In this document: piece after piece, positions 62,333 to 64,000 of the stretch | Position numbering within the stretch: the first letter of the stretch is position 1 | How the letters are laid out: each line of letters opens with the position of its first letter | Source of the DNA: Desulfococcaceae bacterium | GTDB taxonomy: Bacteria; Desulfobacterota; Desulfobacteria; Desulfobacterales; Desulfosalsimonadaceae | Direction of reading: 5' to 3' | Length of the DNA stretch: 64,000 nt | Assembly (NCBI GenBank): GCA_030145385.1 | Contig: JAQYVU010000006.1 | Location: 21,656-85,655 of the forward strand | Program-made: the position numbers and the translations under genes | The notes under the pieces: model-generated | What the model saw: only the letters and a program-made list of their open reading frames with translations | The model's database searches: none | What the model was told of the DNA's origin: nothing

Positions 62333-63049
62333 ATGGAACAACCCGTTCTTTTGACGATTGAAAACCAGACCGCCATCATCACCTTAAACCGCCCGGAAAG
62401 GCGCAACTCGATCAACCAGGCACTGTTGTCCGGCCTTTATGATTCTATCGAAAAGATTTCGCAGGACAACAATATCCGGGCTGCCGTTATTACCGGAAAC
62501 GGAAAATCGTTCTGTTCCGGCATTGACCTAGATGCCATTATGGTTGAAAACCTGTTTGATCCAAGAGGGGACGGCACGGATCTTCCGGACATCTTCGGCG
62601 CATGCAAAAAACCCATCATCGGCGCAATAAACGGCCATGCGATTACCGGCGGATTTGAAATCGCGTTAAACTGCGATTTTTTAATCGCTTCGGAAAACGC
62701 GTCGTTTGCAGACACCCATGCAAAAGTGGGAATTCATCCGGGCTGGGGAATGACCCAGCTGCTCCAGCGGGCCGTTGGACGCCTGAGGGCCCGCCAGATG
62801 TCTTTTACCTGCCAGTTTATTTCCGCGCAGACCGCCTATGACTGGGGGCTGGTCAACGAAGTGGTTGTCCCGGACATGCTGCTGGACCGGGCAAAAAAAC
62901 TCGCAAACCAGATCTGCGCAGTCAACCAGGACATGCTCGGCGCGGTCAAAAAGCTGATCGACCACCGGGACACCACGACCTTAGACGACGCATTTTCCCA
63001 TGAACGGCAAGGATTTCAGACGTTTGTCAAAAAACATTTAAACAAGTAG
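62333..63049 (+). CDS. Crotonase (enoyl-CoA hydratase/isomerase) family protein with altered active site
   Basis: 238 aa. The fold signatures are present: LNRPERRNSIN, the first oxyanion-hole block NGKSFCSGIDLDA, the second AITGGFEIALNCDFLIA, and a helix ending HPGWGMTQLLQRAVG. The two hydratase glutamates are not conserved: the first position reads THAKVGIHPG (His for Glu144 of rat hydratase) and the second ARQMSFTC (Gln for Glu164). It probably acts as an isomerase, hydrolase or other crotonase rather than a classical hydratase. A strong ribosome-binding site (AAGGAGA) precedes the ATG. Confidence 0.87.
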   Translation: MEQPVLLTIENQTAIITLNRPERRNSINQALLSGLYDSIEKISQDNNIRAAVITGNGKSFCSGIDLDAIMVENLFDPRGDGTDLPDIFGACKKPIIGAINGHAITGGFEIALNCDFLIASENASFADTHAKVGIHPGWGMTQLLQRAVGRLRARQMSFTCQFISAQTAYDWGLVNEVVVPDMLLDRAKKLANQICAVNQDMLGAVKKLIDHRDTTTLDDAFSHERQGFQTFVKKHLNK

Positions 63050-63347
63050 AATCCGGGCTATGAGGACAGGTTATTAATTATTCCTGATTTTTTTATCAAA
63101 AGCCAATAAGTTTGAACTTGAAATTGACCTAAAATTCATATAGTTGATTATTACATTTTTCATATTGTGTCCTATTATCAGAAATAACAATACTGAAAAC
63201 GCTTTTTTTGCGACGTTAAACCACAAAATACTTTAATCCCCCTTAAACTAAAGTATTTCGTATTTGCGGGCTGATCCGCATGTTTTGGAATCCGGCCAAA
63301 GAGACTTGGTTTAAATCACTATATAAATATTCAATGGGGAGTGACTG
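63050..63347. other. Intergenic region before the amidase gene
   Basis: 298 bases, AT-rich, no repeat recognised. A GGGGAGTG ribosome-binding site lies 6 bases before the amidase ATG. No clear promoter is seen. Confidence 0.4.
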
Positions 63348-64000
63348 ATGGGAAAAATCAATGACTACGACCAGTATGATGCATTGGGACTTGCCGAACG
63401 AATTCGCAACGGCGACATTTCACCTGCCGAAGCTTGTGAAGAAGCTATTGACCGCATTGAAAAACTTAACCCGGAATTAAACGCCGTTGTCACCAAAATG
63501 TATGATGAAGGCCGCAATACCGCCAAAGGCCCAATATCTGACGGCCCTTTTTTCGGTGTCCCATTTCTCTTAAAAGACCTGCTCGCATCTTATGCCGGCG
63601 TTCCCATGAAAAGCGGCTGCCGGGCCCTTGCAAATTTCATCCCGGACCATGACAGTGAGCTGGTGAGCCGGTTTAAGAGAGCCGGCCTTGTCATTCTTGG
63701 CAAGACGAACACCCCTGAATTCGGATTAAAAGGAGACACTGAAGCAGACTTATACGGCCAATGCAAAAATCCCTGGAACACGAACCATTCTCCGGGCGGC
63801 TCCAGCGGAGGAACGGCAGCTGCAGTAGCCGCCGGCATCGTTCCTATGGCCTCGGCAGGCGACGGCGGCGGATCCATCCGGGTGCCATCGGCCTGTTGCG
63901 GACTCTTTGGCTTAAAACCGTCCCGTGGAAGAAACCCCACCGGCCCGGGATTCGGTAAAATATGGCAGGACGCCGTCCAGGAGCATGTCATATCCAGATC
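63348..64000 (+). CDS. Amidase-signature-family hydrolase (5' part, cut by window end)
   Basis: 217 codons before the window ends. The Ser-cisSer-Lys catalytic triad of the amidase signature family is present: Lys in GVPFLLKDLLA, the cis-Ser in SPGGSSGGTAAAVAAG and the nucleophile Ser in GDGGGSIRVPSACCGLFGLKPSRG (short core GGGSIRVPSACCG). Such enzymes hydrolyse amides, including acyl-amide and aryl-amide substrates. It starts at ATG 63348 behind GGGGAGTG. The rest of the gene (about another 250 codons in the family) lies outside the window. Confidence 0.9.
   Translation, partial: MGKINDYDQYDALGLAERIRNGDISPAEACEEAIDRIEKLNPELNAVVTKMYDEGRNTAKGPISDGPFFGVPFLLKDLLASYAGVPMKSGCRALANFIPDHDSELVSRFKRAGLVILGKTNTPEFGLKGDTEADLYGQCKNPWNTNHSPGGSSGGTAAAVAAGIVPMASAGDGGGSIRVPSACCGLFGLKPSRGRNPTGPGFGKIWQDAVQEHVISR

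Noticed and set aside
1..64000. CRISPR arrays, rRNA and tRNA genes
   Set aside because: No direct repeats with regular spacers and no tRNA cloverleaf or rRNA-like stretch was recognised on either strand by eye; a tRNAscan or CRISPR search was not possible here.

Overview
The window reads as chromosomal DNA of an anaerobic Deltaproteobacterium (Desulfobacterota), most likely a Desulfobacteraceae-like organism. The evidence is a DsrC/TusE-type sulfur-relay protein, 2-hydroxyacyl-CoA dehydratase genes, the anaerobic glycerol-3-phosphate dehydrogenase subunits GlpA and GlpB, a thiol-disulfide oxidoreductase whose active-site UGA is almost certainly read as selenocysteine, and several families of short palindromic intergenic repeats. 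Taxonomy is inferred from gene content only. I saw no rRNA, tRNA, CRISPR array or complete insertion sequence.

Layout. 0-12 kb holds a THUMP/RNA methyltransferase, an alpha/beta hydrolase, a START-domain protein, a large zinc-ribbon/AAA/TPR protein split by one in-frame TAG, small proteins (DUF3303-like, S4, lipoprotein), a 2-hydroxyacyl-CoA dehydratase next to an internally deleted relative, and a SagB-type double nitroreductase. 12-17.3 kb holds an MMPL/RND exporter and glpAB, with no glpC behind them. 17.3-20 kb is a low-GC accessory patch. It contains two integron-type gene cassettes whose boundary core sites match in pairs (GTTATGT/ACATAAC and GTTGGGC/GCCCAAC) with a full 60-bp attC between them. 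Cassette 1 encodes a class III nucleotidyl-cyclase-like protein and cassette 2 a membrane protein. A vapBC toxin-antitoxin pair follows. No integrase lies in the window, so this is a cassette cluster without an integrase.

20-27 kb is a metabolic and signalling stretch: a cyclophilin-like protein, a VOC protein, a 45-aa cysteine-cluster protein overlapping an acyl-CoA ligase, a beta-lactamase-like serine hydrolase, a membrane protein and a PAS histidine kinase. 27-34.7 kb is a tripartite RND efflux operon whose TolC carries an N-terminal periplasmic binding-protein-like domain; the operon ends with a potassium-channel-like gene. 34.8-39.9 kb holds a tandem DsrC-like protein, a D-aminoacylase, a MaoC dehydratase, a DUF4124 protein, a cold-shock gene with clear promoter and terminator, and the selenoprotein. 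40-48 kb is rich in lipid and envelope genes (PlsC-hydrolase fusion, two more acyltransferases, an ICMT-like methyltransferase) plus alanine dehydrogenase, DUF4395 and an HNH protein.

48.4-62.1 kb holds two further RND efflux operons on the minus strand. Each is headed by its own TetR gene (tetR-mfp-rnd-omf and tetR-tolC-mfp-rnd) and each has a palindromic operator beside a sigma70-like promoter. The window ends with an atypical crotonase and the 5' part of an amidase gene.

Main points of interest: the Sec-containing CxxC-type protein with a visible SECIS-like hairpin; the cyclase-like protein carried on an integron cassette; the duplicated DsrC; the TolC-binding-protein fusion; the collapsed dehydratase gene; and the dense set of palindromic repeats.
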